A stretch of DNA of 64,000 nucleotides from Nesterenkonia halotolerans (GCF_014874065.1 NZ_JADBEE010000001.1:1612001-1676000); one strand, 5' to 3'; positions 28,768 through 37,517 are shown, counted from the stretch's first letter. Numbers and translations are program-made. Notes: generated by a model not told the origin, from the sequence alone.

Positions 28768-30264
28768 TCAGGCCACGATCTGCTGCAGCAGAACCCGTGC
28801 ACCCTCGGCACGCAGGGTCTTCAACGCCTCGGCATAGGGCTCCGTGAAGGCTGACTGTTCCACCAGATCGCCGAAGAGCTCCTCGTCGCGCAGGAACGCC
28901 AGGAGGTCCTCGTCGTGGGTGGCGGCTCGAGCCATCACACGTTCACGCTGCCTGTCCACCACATCCCACTGCTCACCGTTCTCACCAACGCCCTCGGCGT
29001 AGCGAGCCCAGGAGGCCACGATCGCGGCGGAGGCCGTCACGTCTCGCCCGGCAGCGAGGTTTTCCCGGATCACCGGGACCAACCAGGTGGGGATCCGGTC
29101 ACTGGACTCCGCAGCCAGTCGCGCCAGGGCATCCGCCACGTACTCGTTGCCGAAACGCTCCATGAGCTGGTCCTTGTACTGCTCCAGATCCGTTCCCGGG
29201 ACCTCGCCCACAGCGGGGGTGCCCTCGTCATCCATGTAGCTCTTGCGGGTAAACCGAGCCAGGTCCTCGTCATTGACTGCCTCGTGGGCGTAGGTGTGCC
29301 CCAGCAGCAGGCCGAAGTAGGCGATGGCCTGGTGGCTGCAGTTCAGCAGACGAAGTTTCATCAGCTCGTAGGGTTCGACGTCGTCGACCATCTGCACCCC
29401 GACCCGCTCGAACGCCGGTCGGCCGGCGGGAAAGCGGTCCTCCAGCACCCACTGGATGAAGTCCTCGCTGACCACTGGCCAGGCATCCTGCACTCCGAAG
29501 CTCTCGGCCACCATGGCACGGTCCGAATCGGCGGTGACCGGCGTGATGCGATCCACCATGCAGTTGGGGAACGTCACATGCTCCGCAATCCACTCCCCCA
29601 GCTCCGGATCCTTGCGCTGGGCATAGGCGAGCAGCATGCGACGAGCCAGGTCGCCATTTCCGCGCACGTTGTCGCAGGAGAGCACTGTGAAGGCCTGTTC
29701 CCCCGCTTCACGACGACGACGCAGCGCCTCGATCACGTAGCCGAACATGGTCTTCGGGGTCGCACCGGAGGCGAAGTCAGCCTCCAGATCCTCGGACACA
29801 GCAGGAGTCTCGAACTGGAACTCCCCGGTGGAGGCGTTGTAGTTGTAGCCGCCCTCGGTCACGGTCAGGGACACGATGCGCACCGCGGGGTCCGTCATCC
29901 GGGTGAGGACAGCCTCCGGATCATCAGGGGCGAAGAGGTACTCAGCCAGCGTTCCGATCACCCGGGCGTCCCGGCTGCCGTCGGGCGCTTTGGTCACCAA
30001 CGTGTAGAGCGTGTCCTGCGGGAGAAGGGCATCTCGCATCCGCGCATCACCGGGCAGGAGACCCACCCCACAGATGGCCCAATCCATGGCCTCGCCGTCG
30101 TTCATCAGCCGATCCAAGTACAGCGCCTGGTGTGCTCGGTGGAAACCGCCCACCCCGAAATGCACGATCCCCACCTGGCGCTGGGCCAGGTCATAGGTGG
30201 GCACTGCCGGCGCGCCGGAAGCATCCGCGATCTGATTCAGTGAGGAGGCATTGAGTGTGATCAT
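28768..30264 (-). CDS. Mannitol dehydrogenase family protein (mannitol 2-dehydrogenase or fructuronate reductase-like)
   Basis: A 498-residue NAD-dependent polyol dehydrogenase of the long-chain mannitol dehydrogenase family, which oxidises mannitol to fructose (or acts on related hexuronates). Motifs are GIVHFGVGGFHRAHQALYLD (NAD binding), FPNCMVDRITP and KLRLLNCSHQAIAYFGLLLG with the catalytic Lys region. The ATG at 30262-30264 is the preferred start although its RBS is weak; an upstream start at 30288 would run into the operator. Two CTCANNTGAG sites lie 24-55 nt upstream. It faces the PTS genes tail to tail and reads in the same direction as the SorC regulator gene, whose end is 60 nt upstream. 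With the polyol ABC transporter it suggests a mannitol/sorbitol/arabitol pathway. Confidence 0.88.
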   Translation of the reverse strand: MITLNASSLNQIADASGAPAVPTYDLAQRQVGIVHFGVGGFHRAHQALYLDRLMNDGEAMDWAICGVGLLPGDARMRDALLPQDTLYTLVTKAPDGSRDARVIGTLAEYLFAPDDPEAVLTRMTDPAVRIVSLTVTEGGYNYNASTGEFQFETPAVSEDLEADFASGATPKTMFGYVIEALRRRREAGEQAFTVLSCDNVRGNGDLARRMLLAYAQRKDPELGEWIAEHVTFPNCMVDRITPVTADSDRAMVAESFGVQDAWPVVSEDFIQWVLEDRFPAGRPAFERVGVQMVDDVEPYELMKLRLLNCSHQAIAYFGLLLGHTYAHEAVNDEDLARFTRKSYMDDEGTPAVGEVPGTDLEQYKDQLMERFGNEYVADALARLAAESSDRIPTWLVPVIRENLAAGRDVTASAAIVASWARYAEGVGENGEQWDVVDRQRERVMARAATHDEDLLAFLRDEELFGDLVEQSAFTEPYAEALKTLRAEGARVLLQQIVA

Positions 30265-30287
30265 GCCCACACTGTACCAAGCGTGCA

Positions 30288-30319
30288 CTCATTTGAGCAC
30301 TGAAAATTTCTCAGATGAG
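30288..30319. promoter_or_regulatory. Double CTCA-NN-TGAG operator upstream of the polyol dehydrogenase
   Basis: CTCATTTGAG at 30288-30297 and CTCAGATGAG at 30310-30319 both fit CTCA-NN-TGAG and lie just upstream of the dehydrogenase start. Related CTCA/TGAG words occur at 31260-31280 and 31423-31431, so this is a probable binding site of the adjacent SorC-like regulator. Confidence 0.5.
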
Positions 30320-30323
30320 ATTA

Positions 30324-31250
30324 CTAGAGGGACTCACTGAGCCGAGCAGCAAGCTCGGTCGGCACCACCAGATCGTCGACGAAGCCGGCTCGCGCCGCGG
30401 CGATCACAGCCTCCGGATGATCCACAGCGGCGGCGACGGCGACCACATGCGCCCTGCGCAGCTGCTCGGGGCGCACACCGATCACCCGATCCTCCATTCC
30501 GGAGAGTGCAATCTCACCGTCGGCATCCATGAGGATTCCGGAGCACTCAGACACCACGCCGCCCTTCTGCGCCTGCGCCTGTTCCTCGGCATTCAGGCGC
30601 CCCCAGAAGGTGGAGGTTCCGGGGCCCCACGCGCCGATGGCGACGACGGCGACGTCGAGATCATCGGCGGCTTTGAGTGCAGCACTGACTTCCGCCACCC
30701 CGCGCAGCGCCGCTGCTGACTCGGCGGTGTCCATGATCAACGGCGTGGGAAGCGGCCAGACCTCCCCGCCGGCTGCAGCGCCTACAGAGTGGATCAATGC
30801 CGAGGAGGCCGCCGTCGAAGTTCCCGGCGCACTCAGCGCCCCGACGAGCTGCACCACATCCACCTGAGGCAGATCGCTCAGGTAGTCGGGCAGGTGCATC
30901 AGCGTGCGCGACCAGGCAACCCCCAGTCGGCCGCCCTCGTGCAACCGGTGCGGGAGCAGGGTCGCGGCGTGCCGCGCCAACGCCGGACGCATCAGTTCAG
31001 TGGCGCGCTGGGGCACCACCGTCACTGAGTTGATCCCCAAGGCCTCATGAAGTCCAGAGAACTGCGGACCCGGATCCGTCGGGTCCAAGATGGTGATGCG
31101 GACGATCCCTGTCTCGAGCGCCTCGTCCAACAAGCGGGCCACCTGGAATCGAGAGACGCCATGCCGGCGCGCGAGCTCAACTTTAGAGAGCCCCTCCTTG
31201 AAGTGCTCGGTGGCAAGTGTTGCCAGCAACACCAAATGATCCGCAGCCAT
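30324..31250 (-). CDS. SorC/DeoR-type sugar-binding transcriptional regulator
   Basis: A 308-residue regulator. An N-terminal helix-turn-helix (EGLSKVELARRHGVSRFQVARLLDEAL, about residues 19-45) is followed by a SorC sugar-binding domain (from LHEALGINSVTVVP; GRLGVAWSRTL; VVQLVGALSAPG; VVAIGAWGPG; GDIGLSG-like DADGEIALSG). Such proteins bind a phosphorylated sugar and control polyol/sugar operons. GGAGG sits 4-8 nt before the ATG at 31248-31250. It lies between the dehydrogenase and the polyol ABC operon and should control both, as similar CTCA...TGAG motifs occur in all three promoters including its own. Confidence 0.88.
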   Translation of the reverse strand: MAADHLVLLATLATEHFKEGLSKVELARRHGVSRFQVARLLDEALETGIVRITILDPTDPGPQFSGLHEALGINSVTVVPQRATELMRPALARHAATLLPHRLHEGGRLGVAWSRTLMHLPDYLSDLPQVDVVQLVGALSAPGTSTAASSALIHSVGAAAGGEVWPLPTPLIMDTAESAAALRGVAEVSAALKAADDLDVAVVAIGAWGPGTSTFWGRLNAEEQAQAQKGGVVSECSGILMDADGEIALSGMEDRVIGVRPEQLRRAHVVAVAAAVDHPEAVIAAARAGFVDDLVVPTELAARLSESL

Positions 31251-31259
31251 CGTTCCTCC

Positions 31260-31280
31260 ATGCTCAGTTCATGTGAGCAT
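31260..31280. promoter_or_regulatory. Inverted-repeat operator at the SorC regulator promoter
   Basis: ATGCTCA (31260-31266) and TGAGCAT (31274-31280) are perfect 7-bp inverted arms, placed just upstream of the regulator's RBS; they contain the CTCA/TGAG words also seen at 30288-30319. Autoregulation is likely. Confidence 0.5.
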
Positions 31281-31382
31281 AACGGGCGCCTGCGCTGCGG
31301 CTGAATTCAGGTCCCGGGAGCCTCTCCGGCGAGCCAGAGACGCCAGCGCCAGACCTCCACACACGTTGCCCCGTTTCAGAAT

Positions 31383-31431
31383 TGTGACTACAGTCACCTA
31401 ACAACTGAGCGAAATAATCCTATCAAATGAG
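31383..31431. promoter_or_regulatory. CRP/GlxR-like box and SorC-like half site upstream of the polyol ABC operon
   Basis: TGTGACTACAGTCACC at 31383-31398 matches the CRP-family consensus TGTGA-N6-TCACA at all but the last base. TCAAATGAG at 31423-31431 is the complement of CTCATTTGA in the operator at 30288. Together they suggest catabolite control plus specific control of the ABC operon that starts at 31473. Confidence 0.45.
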
Positions 31432-31472
31432 CGAACCTCGCCCCTGCTGGACCTCGCAGAACGGATATCACT

Positions 31473-32840
31473 ATGGGAAGCAACGGACCACGGCTGACAA
31501 GGCGGACGCTGCTCGGCGCCGGCCTTGGCGGTGCGGCGCTGACGCTGAGTGGATGCAGCGGCGGGAGAACCGGCAGCGGGGGACGCGAGTCGATCGTCGT
31601 CGCCATCGTGTCCAACCCGCAGATGCAGGACGCCATCGGGTTGATCGAAAACTTCCGGCGCGACCATCCGAACATCGATGTCCGCTTCGTCTCGCTGCCG
31701 GAGAATGAGGCCCGCGCGAAGATCACCGCCTCGGTCGCTTCCGGCGGCGGCGAGTTCGACGTCGTGATGATCTCCAACTACGAGACCCCCATCTGGGCGG
31801 CCAACGGCTGGCTGACCAGTCTTGACTCCTATATGTCCGAGACTCCGGGGTATGACCCCGATGACTTCATCACCACCATCCGTGATGCACTCTCCTACGA
31901 GGACACCCAGTACGCGGTGCCGTTCTACGGCGAGTCCAGCTTCATGGTCTACCGAGAGGACCTCTTTGAAGAGGCCGGACTCAGCATGCCGGAACGGCCC
32001 ACCTGGGATCAGGTCCGCGAGTTCGCAGAGGTCCTCCACTCACCCGATCAAGGACGTGCAGGAATCGCACTGCGTGGCCTGGCCGGCTGGGGCGAGAACC
32101 TCGCGCCGCTGAACACGGTGATCAATACCTACGGCGGTCGCTGGTTCGATATGGATTGGCGTCCGATGCTGGACTCGCCCGAGGTCGAAGCCGCGGTGAA
32201 CACCTACGTGGACACGGTGCGGACCTGGGGCCAGCCTGGTGCCGCCACAGCAGGGTTCGGTGACTGCCTCACCCAGGTCGCCCAGGGCAACGCGGCCATG
32301 TGGTACGACGCCTCGTCGATGGTCAACGGCATCCAGGACCCCGGGTCCTCCACCGTGGCGGACAAGGTCAACTACGCCCTGGCCCCCACCGCGGAGACGG
32401 ACTATGCAGGGTGGCTCTATGCCTGGAGCCTGGCCGTCCCGGAGACCAGTCCGCGCAAACAGGCGGCCTGGGAGTTCATCGCGTGGATGACCCACCCGGA
32501 CTACTTCCAGCTCGTGGGCAACGAGATCGGCTGGGAGGGACTCCCGCCGGGCTCCCGCGAGTCCACCTACGAGATTCCGGAGTACGCCGAGATCGCCAGC
32601 AACTACGCCGAGCCGACGCTGACCGCCATGGGCAACGCGAACCAGGAGAACTGCATGGTCCACGAGGTGCCCTACGACGGGCTGCAGTTCGTGGCGATTC
32701 CCGAGTTCCAGGACCTGGGCACCCGCGTGGGTCAGCAGATCTCAGCCGCCATCGCCGGTCAACAGACGGTGACGGAAGCTCTGGACCAATCCCAGCGCTT
32801 CGCGGAAGCCGTCGCCATGACCTACGGATGGGAGTCCTGA
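31473..32840 (+). CDS. Polyol/sugar ABC transporter substrate-binding lipoprotein
   Basis: A 455-residue binding protein of the family-1 solute-binding type (SmoE/MalE-like). The N-terminus has twin arginines (RLTRRTLLGAG) followed by a hydrophobic stretch and lipobox TLSGC, so export may use the Tat system and the protein should be lipid-anchored outside the cell. Mature motifs include FRRDHPNIDVRFVSLPEN and EFDVVMISNYETPIWA. It is followed directly by two permease genes. No ATPase gene is in the operon; a shared MsmK-type ATPase elsewhere is likely. The neighbouring mannitol dehydrogenase suggests polyols as substrate (inference). Confidence 0.9.
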   Translation: MGSNGPRLTRRTLLGAGLGGAALTLSGCSGGRTGSGGRESIVVAIVSNPQMQDAIGLIENFRRDHPNIDVRFVSLPENEARAKITASVASGGGEFDVVMISNYETPIWAANGWLTSLDSYMSETPGYDPDDFITTIRDALSYEDTQYAVPFYGESSFMVYREDLFEEAGLSMPERPTWDQVREFAEVLHSPDQGRAGIALRGLAGWGENLAPLNTVINTYGGRWFDMDWRPMLDSPEVEAAVNTYVDTVRTWGQPGAATAGFGDCLTQVAQGNAAMWYDASSMVNGIQDPGSSTVADKVNYALAPTAETDYAGWLYAWSLAVPETSPRKQAAWEFIAWMTHPDYFQLVGNEIGWEGLPPGSRESTYEIPEYAEIASNYAEPTLTAMGNANQENCMVHEVPYDGLQFVAIPEFQDLGTRVGQQISAAIAGQQTVTEALDQSQRFAEAVAMTYGWES

Positions 32841-32841
32841 G

Positions 32842-33810
32842 ATGACGACGACGCAGAATCCACCTACCGCCGTCACCGGCGACACCCGCACCACGAAGCC
32901 AGCCTCACAACAGAAGTCGCAGCAGAAGGCTGATCGAGCGGACGCCTGGCGCCGCCGCGCGCCGCTCATGCCAGCGTTGATCTTCGTCATCATCGTCACC
33001 CAGGTCCCGTTCCTGCTGACCATCTGGTACTCGCTGCGCTCCCGCAACCTCCTGCGCCCCGAGGGTGAACAGTTCGTCGGCCTGAGCAACTACGGCGACC
33101 TCTTCCTCGACTCCACCTTCAGGCAAGCGGCTCTGAACTCGGTGCTGATCACCTTCGGCTGCGTGTTCATCGCCATGCTCCTCGGACTGGGGCTGGCGCT
33201 GCTGCTGGACCGGAAGTTCTTCGGTCGCGGGATCGTGCGCACCCTGCTGATCACCCCGTTCCTGATCATGCCGGTGGCCGGAGCGCTGCTCTGGAGCATC
33301 TCCATGTTCAACCCGACCTACGGGCTGGTGAACTGGCTGATCGGACTCGTGGGAATCTCACCGGTGGACTGGACCAGCGAATACCCGATGACCTCCGTCA
33401 TCGTCGCCCTGGTGTGGCAGTGGACGCCGTTCATGATGCTCCTGCTGCTGGCAGGGCTGCAGTCTCAGGCACGTGATGCCCTCGAGGCCGCCTCGGTCGA
33501 CGGCGCCTCGGCCTGGCAGACGTTCCGCTACATCACCCTGCCGCATCTGCGCTTCTACCTGGAGCTTTCAGTTCTTCTGGGCGCGATCTACGTGGTGAAC
33601 ACCTTCGATCACATCTACCTCATGACCGCCGGCGGCCCCGGGACGGCAAGTGCGAACCTGCCGTTCTACATCTACCAGCGCGCATTCCTCGGCTTCGACA
33701 TCGGACAGTCTGCCGCCATGGGCGTGGTCACCGTGATCGCCACCATCGCCCTTGCGCTGCTGGCGCTGCGGCTCATCTTCACCAGCATCAACGCGAAGGA
33801 GCAGTCATGA
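32842..33810 (+). CDS. Polyol/sugar ABC transporter permease 1 (SmoF/MalF-like)
   Basis: A 322-residue inner-membrane permease with six predicted membrane segments after a 35-residue Gln/Lys-rich N-terminus. The EAA loop that contacts the ATPase is seen as ALEAASVDGASAWQTFRYITLPHL (about residues 214-237). It starts 1 nt after the binding-protein stop and overlaps the next permease by 4 nt. It forms the channel with the following protein for uptake of a polyol or sugar. Confidence 0.92.
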   Translation: MTTTQNPPTAVTGDTRTTKPASQQKSQQKADRADAWRRRAPLMPALIFVIIVTQVPFLLTIWYSLRSRNLLRPEGEQFVGLSNYGDLFLDSTFRQAALNSVLITFGCVFIAMLLGLGLALLLDRKFFGRGIVRTLLITPFLIMPVAGALLWSISMFNPTYGLVNWLIGLVGISPVDWTSEYPMTSVIVALVWQWTPFMMLLLLAGLQSQARDALEAASVDGASAWQTFRYITLPHLRFYLELSVLLGAIYVVNTFDHIYLMTAGGPGTASANLPFYIYQRAFLGFDIGQSAAMGVVTVIATIALALLALRLIFTSINAKEQS

Positions 33811-34622
33811 AGAATCCGATATGGGGCCGCCTGCTCTCCGTGGCCACCTGGATCATCGCGCTGATCTTCTTCGCCCCAGTGGCGTGGATGGTGCTCACCA
33901 GCTTCAAGCAAGAGACCGACGCCGCAAGCTCGCCTCCCAGCTTCTTCTTCGAGCCCACCTTGGACCAGTACCGGGCGATCTTCGCCTCCGACGCCGGTCC
34001 ATACTTCATGAACTCGGTGATCGCCACGGTCGCCTCCACCGTCCTGGTGCTGGTGCTCGCCATCCCGGCCGCCTACGCGCTGAGCATCCGACCGGTGAAG
34101 CGGACACAGGATGCGCTGTTCTTCTTCATCTCCACCAAGATGCTCCCCGTCGTCGCGGTGATCATGCCGATCTATGTCATCGCAGGTCAGATCAAGATGT
34201 TGGATAACATCGCGACGCTGATCATCCTCTACACCGCCATGAACCTGCCGATTGCGGTCTGGATGATGCGCTCCTTCTTCCTGGAGGTCCCCGGAGAGGT
34301 GCTGGAGGCGGCGTCACTTGATGGCGCCTCGCTGCTCGGCACCATGCGGCGGGTGTTGATCCCCATGGTCGCTCCCGGCATCGCCGCCACCGCGCTGATC
34401 TGCGTGATCTTCGCCTGGAACGAGTTCTTCTTCGCCCTGAACCTCACCGCGGCGAATGCGGCCACAGCACCCATCTATCTGCTGAGCACCATGACCTCCG
34501 AAGGGCTCTTCCTGGCACGACTCTCGGCCGCCTCGGTGCTGGCGTCGCTGCCCGTGGTCCTGGCCGGCTGGGTCGCACAGAAGCAGCTGGTGCGCGGGCT
34601 CTCCATGGGTGCGGTCAAATAG
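33807..34622 (+). CDS. Polyol/sugar ABC transporter permease 2 (SmoG/MalG-like)
   Basis: A 271-residue permease starting in a 4-nt overlap with permease 1. It has six membrane segments and an EAA loop VLEAASLDGASLLGTMRRVLIPM (about residues 165-187), then the family-typical FAWNEFFFALNLT. It is the second half of the transport channel. The operon ends here; the following 187 bases (34623-34809) hold no recognisable gene. Confidence 0.92.
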   Translation: MKNPIWGRLLSVATWIIALIFFAPVAWMVLTSFKQETDAASSPPSFFFEPTLDQYRAIFASDAGPYFMNSVIATVASTVLVLVLAIPAAYALSIRPVKRTQDALFFFISTKMLPVVAVIMPIYVIAGQIKMLDNIATLIILYTAMNLPIAVWMMRSFFLEVPGEVLEAASLDGASLLGTMRRVLIPMVAPGIAATALICVIFAWNEFFFALNLTAANAATAPIYLLSTMTSEGLFLARLSAASVLASLPVVLAGWVAQKQLVRGLSMGAVK

Positions 34623-34809
34623 GAAGCGAATCCGGACCGGTGAGAATGAGGAGCACTGCGCTCCAACAATCCGTCACTTGAAGAACTCCGCAGCTTGAAC
34701 ACGTTTCTCGCTGAACGAGCAAAAAAACGGAGACTTGAATGACTCCTGAAAAACTGCGAACCGAGGAAGTCGAGCCGCATCATTGGATCAAGAGTCGTGC
34801 CGGAGGAGA

Positions 34810-35091
34810 CTAGAACTCGGGGAGCTGAAGCAGATTGTTCGTCCAGGCCTGGTCGGCGCGAGTTCGAAGATACGGCTGACCCTGATCCGGCCGCACGACG
34901 GCGACGCTGGCCCTGAACCCTCCGGTCTCCACGTAGGCGGTTCCCCGCTTGTTCTCCACCCGATCCACCATGATGAGCTTATTGCTGGACCCGGAATGTC
35001 CGTCGTCGGGGTTGCGCCACTGGTAGGCCACAATCTGCGATTCGGTTTTCGACGTTGCACCGTACCGAACATGCGTAATCTCTACTGCCAC
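34810..35091 (-). CDS. DUF3892 domain protein
   Basis: A 93-residue protein matching the small DUF3892 family: VEITHVRYG at the start, then IVAYQW, a central loop, YVETGGFRASVAVV and a C-terminal YLRTRAD...NNLLQLPEF. The function of the family is not known. The start is GTG at 35089-35091 with GGTGGAG 6 nt upstream. It is followed on the same strand by nothing close; tRNA-Ala lies upstream. It appears to be monocistronic. Confidence 0.75.
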   Translation of the reverse strand: MAVEITHVRYGATSKTESQIVAYQWRNPDDGHSGSSNKLIMVDRVENKRGTAYVETGGFRASVAVVRPDQGQPYLRTRADQAWTNNLLQLPEF

Positions 35092-35275
35092 TTGTCACTC
35101 CACCTCTGGCGAGGGACCAGACCGGTCACTCCATCAGAGATATGTTTACACAAGGAAGTGCAAATTTGAAGAGCATTCCGAAACTTTAGTCCACATTCTT
35201 CGCGGTCAGAGGCACGCCGCAGGGGACGGGCGAGGCTGGGTGCATACAGAGGCCAGGTGCGTGCGGGAGTGAGAG

Positions 35276-35348
35276 TGGAGCTAAGGGGAGTCGAACCCCT
35301 GACCTCGTCGATGCGAACGACGCGCTCTACCAGCTGAGCTATAGCCCC
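35276..35348 (-). tRNA. tRNA-Ala (anticodon CGC)
   Basis: Cloverleaf of 73 nt on the minus strand: acceptor GGGGCTA paired with TAGCTCC, D-arm GCTCAGCTGGTAGAGC, anticodon stem CGTCG/CGACG with loop TTCGCAT (anticodon CGC), T-loop GGTTCGACTCC, discriminator A. CCA is not encoded. It reads Ala GCG codons. Confidence 0.93.
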
Positions 35349-35429
35349 ATACCGAGCCGACGACCACGCGAACCGAACTTCTCCGAAGAACCGCACGCGC
35401 GACGTCGACCTGTACAGGATAATGGATAG

Positions 35430-36305
35430 GTGACTTCTTCTGCTGAGACTGCCGTCTTCAATCCCACCCCGCCCTTCGGACTCCTGCTCGACGTCGACGG
35501 GCCCATCGCCTCTCCGGTGAGCCGGAGCGTCGCCATCGAGTCCATCGCGCGAGATCTGACCGCCATGGCCAATCAGGGCATCCCCGTCATCTTCAACACC
35601 GGGCGCTCCGATGACTTCATCGCCAAGCAGGTGATCCCGCCGATGCGCGCGGCGGGCCTGCTCCCCGACTCTCCGGTCTTCACGGTGAGCGAGAAGGGCG
35701 CAGTCTGGGCTGAGGTGACCCCCGAAGGGCTCGGCGAGATCAATGTCGACGAAGAGCTCAAGCTCCCCACCGCCCTCTTCGACGACATCCGCGATCTGGT
35801 GGCGGAGCGCTTCAGCGAGCTGATGTTCTTCGATGAGACCAAGCGCGCCATGGTCTCCGTGGAGCAGTCCACCGAGGTGGAGAACAAGGACTACCTCGAA
35901 GCTCAGAAGGACTTCGACGCCGCGATCCCGGACCTGCTCGAGAAGCACGAGCTGGAGCATGTGCGCATCGACCCCACCATCATCTCCACCGACGTGGAGC
36001 ACGAAGGAGTCGGCAAGGACCTCGGCGCCCGTCGCAGCCTGAGCCTGCTCGAGGCCCGCGGCATCATCGCCGAGACCTGGTTCACCATGGGGGACTCGCG
36101 CAGCGACTACGCCATGGCCACCTGGCTGCATGAACGGGGTCTTCCCGTCAGCCATGTTGATGTCCGCCCCAAGGACGGCATCCCGGAGACCGAGTACGAG
36201 GTGCTCACCTCGTCCACCGGTGCCATCCACGATGAGGCCGGCGCCGAGTTCCTCAGCCGGTGGGCCGGAGACCCGACGCGCACCCGGGCCGGCCGCGGTG
36301 ACTGA
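35430..36305 (+). CDS. HAD-superfamily hydrolase (Cof/phosphomannomutase-like)
   Basis: A 291-residue cytoplasmic protein with HAD motif I LLLDVDGPIASP (Asp nucleophile at about residue 21), motif II FNTGRSDDF and motif III/IV WFTMGDSRSDYAMATWLHERG. The cap insertion between motifs II and III is of the type seen in sugar-phosphate phosphatases and Cof proteins. The start is GTG at 35430-35432. Its stop overlaps the start of the YdeI gene, so the two are probably translated together. The substrate is unknown. Confidence 0.8.
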   Translation: MTSSAETAVFNPTPPFGLLLDVDGPIASPVSRSVAIESIARDLTAMANQGIPVIFNTGRSDDFIAKQVIPPMRAAGLLPDSPVFTVSEKGAVWAEVTPEGLGEINVDEELKLPTALFDDIRDLVAERFSELMFFDETKRAMVSVEQSTEVENKDYLEAQKDFDAAIPDLLEKHELEHVRIDPTIISTDVEHEGVGKDLGARRSLSLLEARGIIAETWFTMGDSRSDYAMATWLHERGLPVSHVDVRPKDGIPETEYEVLTSSTGAIHDEAGAEFLSRWAGDPTRTRAGRGD

Positions 36306-36867
36306 GTCTCCCGAGCTGACCCTGCCCGACGTCGCCGCCTGGCGCGCCTGGCTGGATCAGCATGAGGACAGCTCGGACGGAGTCTGGCTGGTGATGGCGA
36401 AGAAGGGCATCACCAGTCCGAACTCGCTGGGCTACGCAGACGCGCTGCAGGAGGCGCTGTGCAGCGGGTGGATCGACGGGCAGCGGAAGTCCCGCGATGA
36501 GAACACCTTCCTGCAGCGGTTCACGCCGCGGCGCAGGACCTCGATCTGGTCGCAGCGCAACGTCGGCTACGTGGAGGCGCTGATCGCTTCCGGGCGCATG
36601 CGTGAGCGAGGTGTGGCCGAGATCCAACGGGCTCAGGCCGATGGCAGGTGGGATCGAGCCTATGCCGGTCAGGCCGGGGCAGAAGTGCCAGCAGATCTGG
36701 CAGCTGCGCTGGAGGTCTCCCCCACGGCGAAGTCGACCTTCGAGGCGCTGGGCAGCCAGGGCAGGTACCACGTGCTGCACCAGCTGATGATTGCGGCGAA
36801 CCCGGTGACCCGGGCCCGCAGGATCGAGCGGTTCATCGAGAAGCTGGACCGCGGAGAGACGCCGTAG
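36298..36867 (+). CDS. YdeI/OmpD-associated family protein
   Basis: A 189-residue soluble protein of the YdeI family: WLDQHEDSSDGVWLVMAKKGITSPN, the conserved YADALQEALCSGWIDGQRKS, FTPRRRTSIWSQRNVGYVEALIASGRM and a C-terminal RYHVLHQLMIAANPVTRARRIERFIEKL. In enterobacteria the family is tied to stress and peptide resistance, but its biochemistry is unclear. The GTG at 36298-36300 was chosen because it overlaps the upstream HAD stop by 8 nt and starts the conserved region; no strong RBS is seen. Confidence 0.8.
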   Translation: MTESPELTLPDVAAWRAWLDQHEDSSDGVWLVMAKKGITSPNSLGYADALQEALCSGWIDGQRKSRDENTFLQRFTPRRRTSIWSQRNVGYVEALIASGRMRERGVAEIQRAQADGRWDRAYAGQAGAEVPADLAAALEVSPTAKSTFEALGSQGRYHVLHQLMIAANPVTRARRIERFIEKLDRGETP

Positions 36868-36869
36868 CG

Positions 36870-37517
36870 TCAGCCGCTGAAGCGGTGCTGCCGGATCCAG
36901 GCGTGCATGGCGATCCCTGCCGCAGTGCCCGCATTGATGGACCGGGTGGAGCCGAACTGCGCGATGGAAAGCGTGTCCTGCGCGGCTTCCCGCACTTCTT
37001 CGCTGAGTCCGGGGCCTTCCTGACCGAAGACCAGCACGCACCGCTGGGGCAGCTCGTAGGTCTCGATGGGCCTGGAATCGGGAAAGAGGTCGACGCCGAG
37101 CACCGGCAGTCCCTCGGATTCCGCCCAGGCCACGAAGTCCTCCACTGTTGGGTGGTGCCGGACGTGCTGGTACCGATCGGTCACCATCGCGCCTCGGCGG
37201 TTCCAGCGCCGGCGCCCGATGATGTGCACCTCTTTGGCCATGAATGCATTGGCGGTGCGCACCACGGTGCCGATGTTGAAGTCATGCTGCCAGTTCTCGA
37301 TCGCCACATGGAAGTCGTGGCGGCGTGAGTCGAGGTCTTCGACGATGGCCGCGTGGGACCAGTAGCGGTACTCATCGATGACGTTGCGGCGGTCACCTTC
37401 GCGCAGCAGCTCTGGGTCGTAGTGCTCGCCCTGGGGCCACGGTCCCTCCCACGGGCCCACACCGATCTCGCGTTCGGTGGGCTGCGCTGCGCCGTCGGCC
37501 TGCCCCTGCTGCTCCAT
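36870..37517 (-). CDS. SpoU/TrmH-family RNA 2'-O-methyltransferase
   Basis: A 215-residue SPOUT methyltransferase that uses SAM to methylate a ribose 2'-OH in tRNA or rRNA. The three family motifs are clear: NIGTVVRTANAF (motif 1), VFGQEGPGLS (motif 2) and SINAGTAAGIAMHAW (motif 3 in the trefoil knot). The ATG at 37515-37517 was preferred; a GTG at 37556 in frame would add 13 residues and has AGAGG close by. Its 3' end is only 2 nt from the convergent YdeI gene. The exact target nucleotide cannot be told. Confidence 0.85.
   Translation of the reverse strand: MEQQGQADGAAQPTEREIGVGPWEGPWPQGEHYDPELLREGDRRNVIDEYRYWSHAAIVEDLDSRRHDFHVAIENWQHDFNIGTVVRTANAFMAKEVHIIGRRRWNRRGAMVTDRYQHVRHHPTVEDFVAWAESEGLPVLGVDLFPDSRPIETYELPQRCVLVFGQEGPGLSEEVREAAQDTLSIAQFGSTRSINAGTAAGIAMHAWIRQHRFSG

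Noticed and set aside
35082..36230. 382-codon minus-strand frame spanning tRNA-Ala
   Set aside because: It translates through the tRNA (giving the AIAQLVER and GSTPLSS strings seen in false tRNA-derived proteins) and is antisense to the HAD gene.
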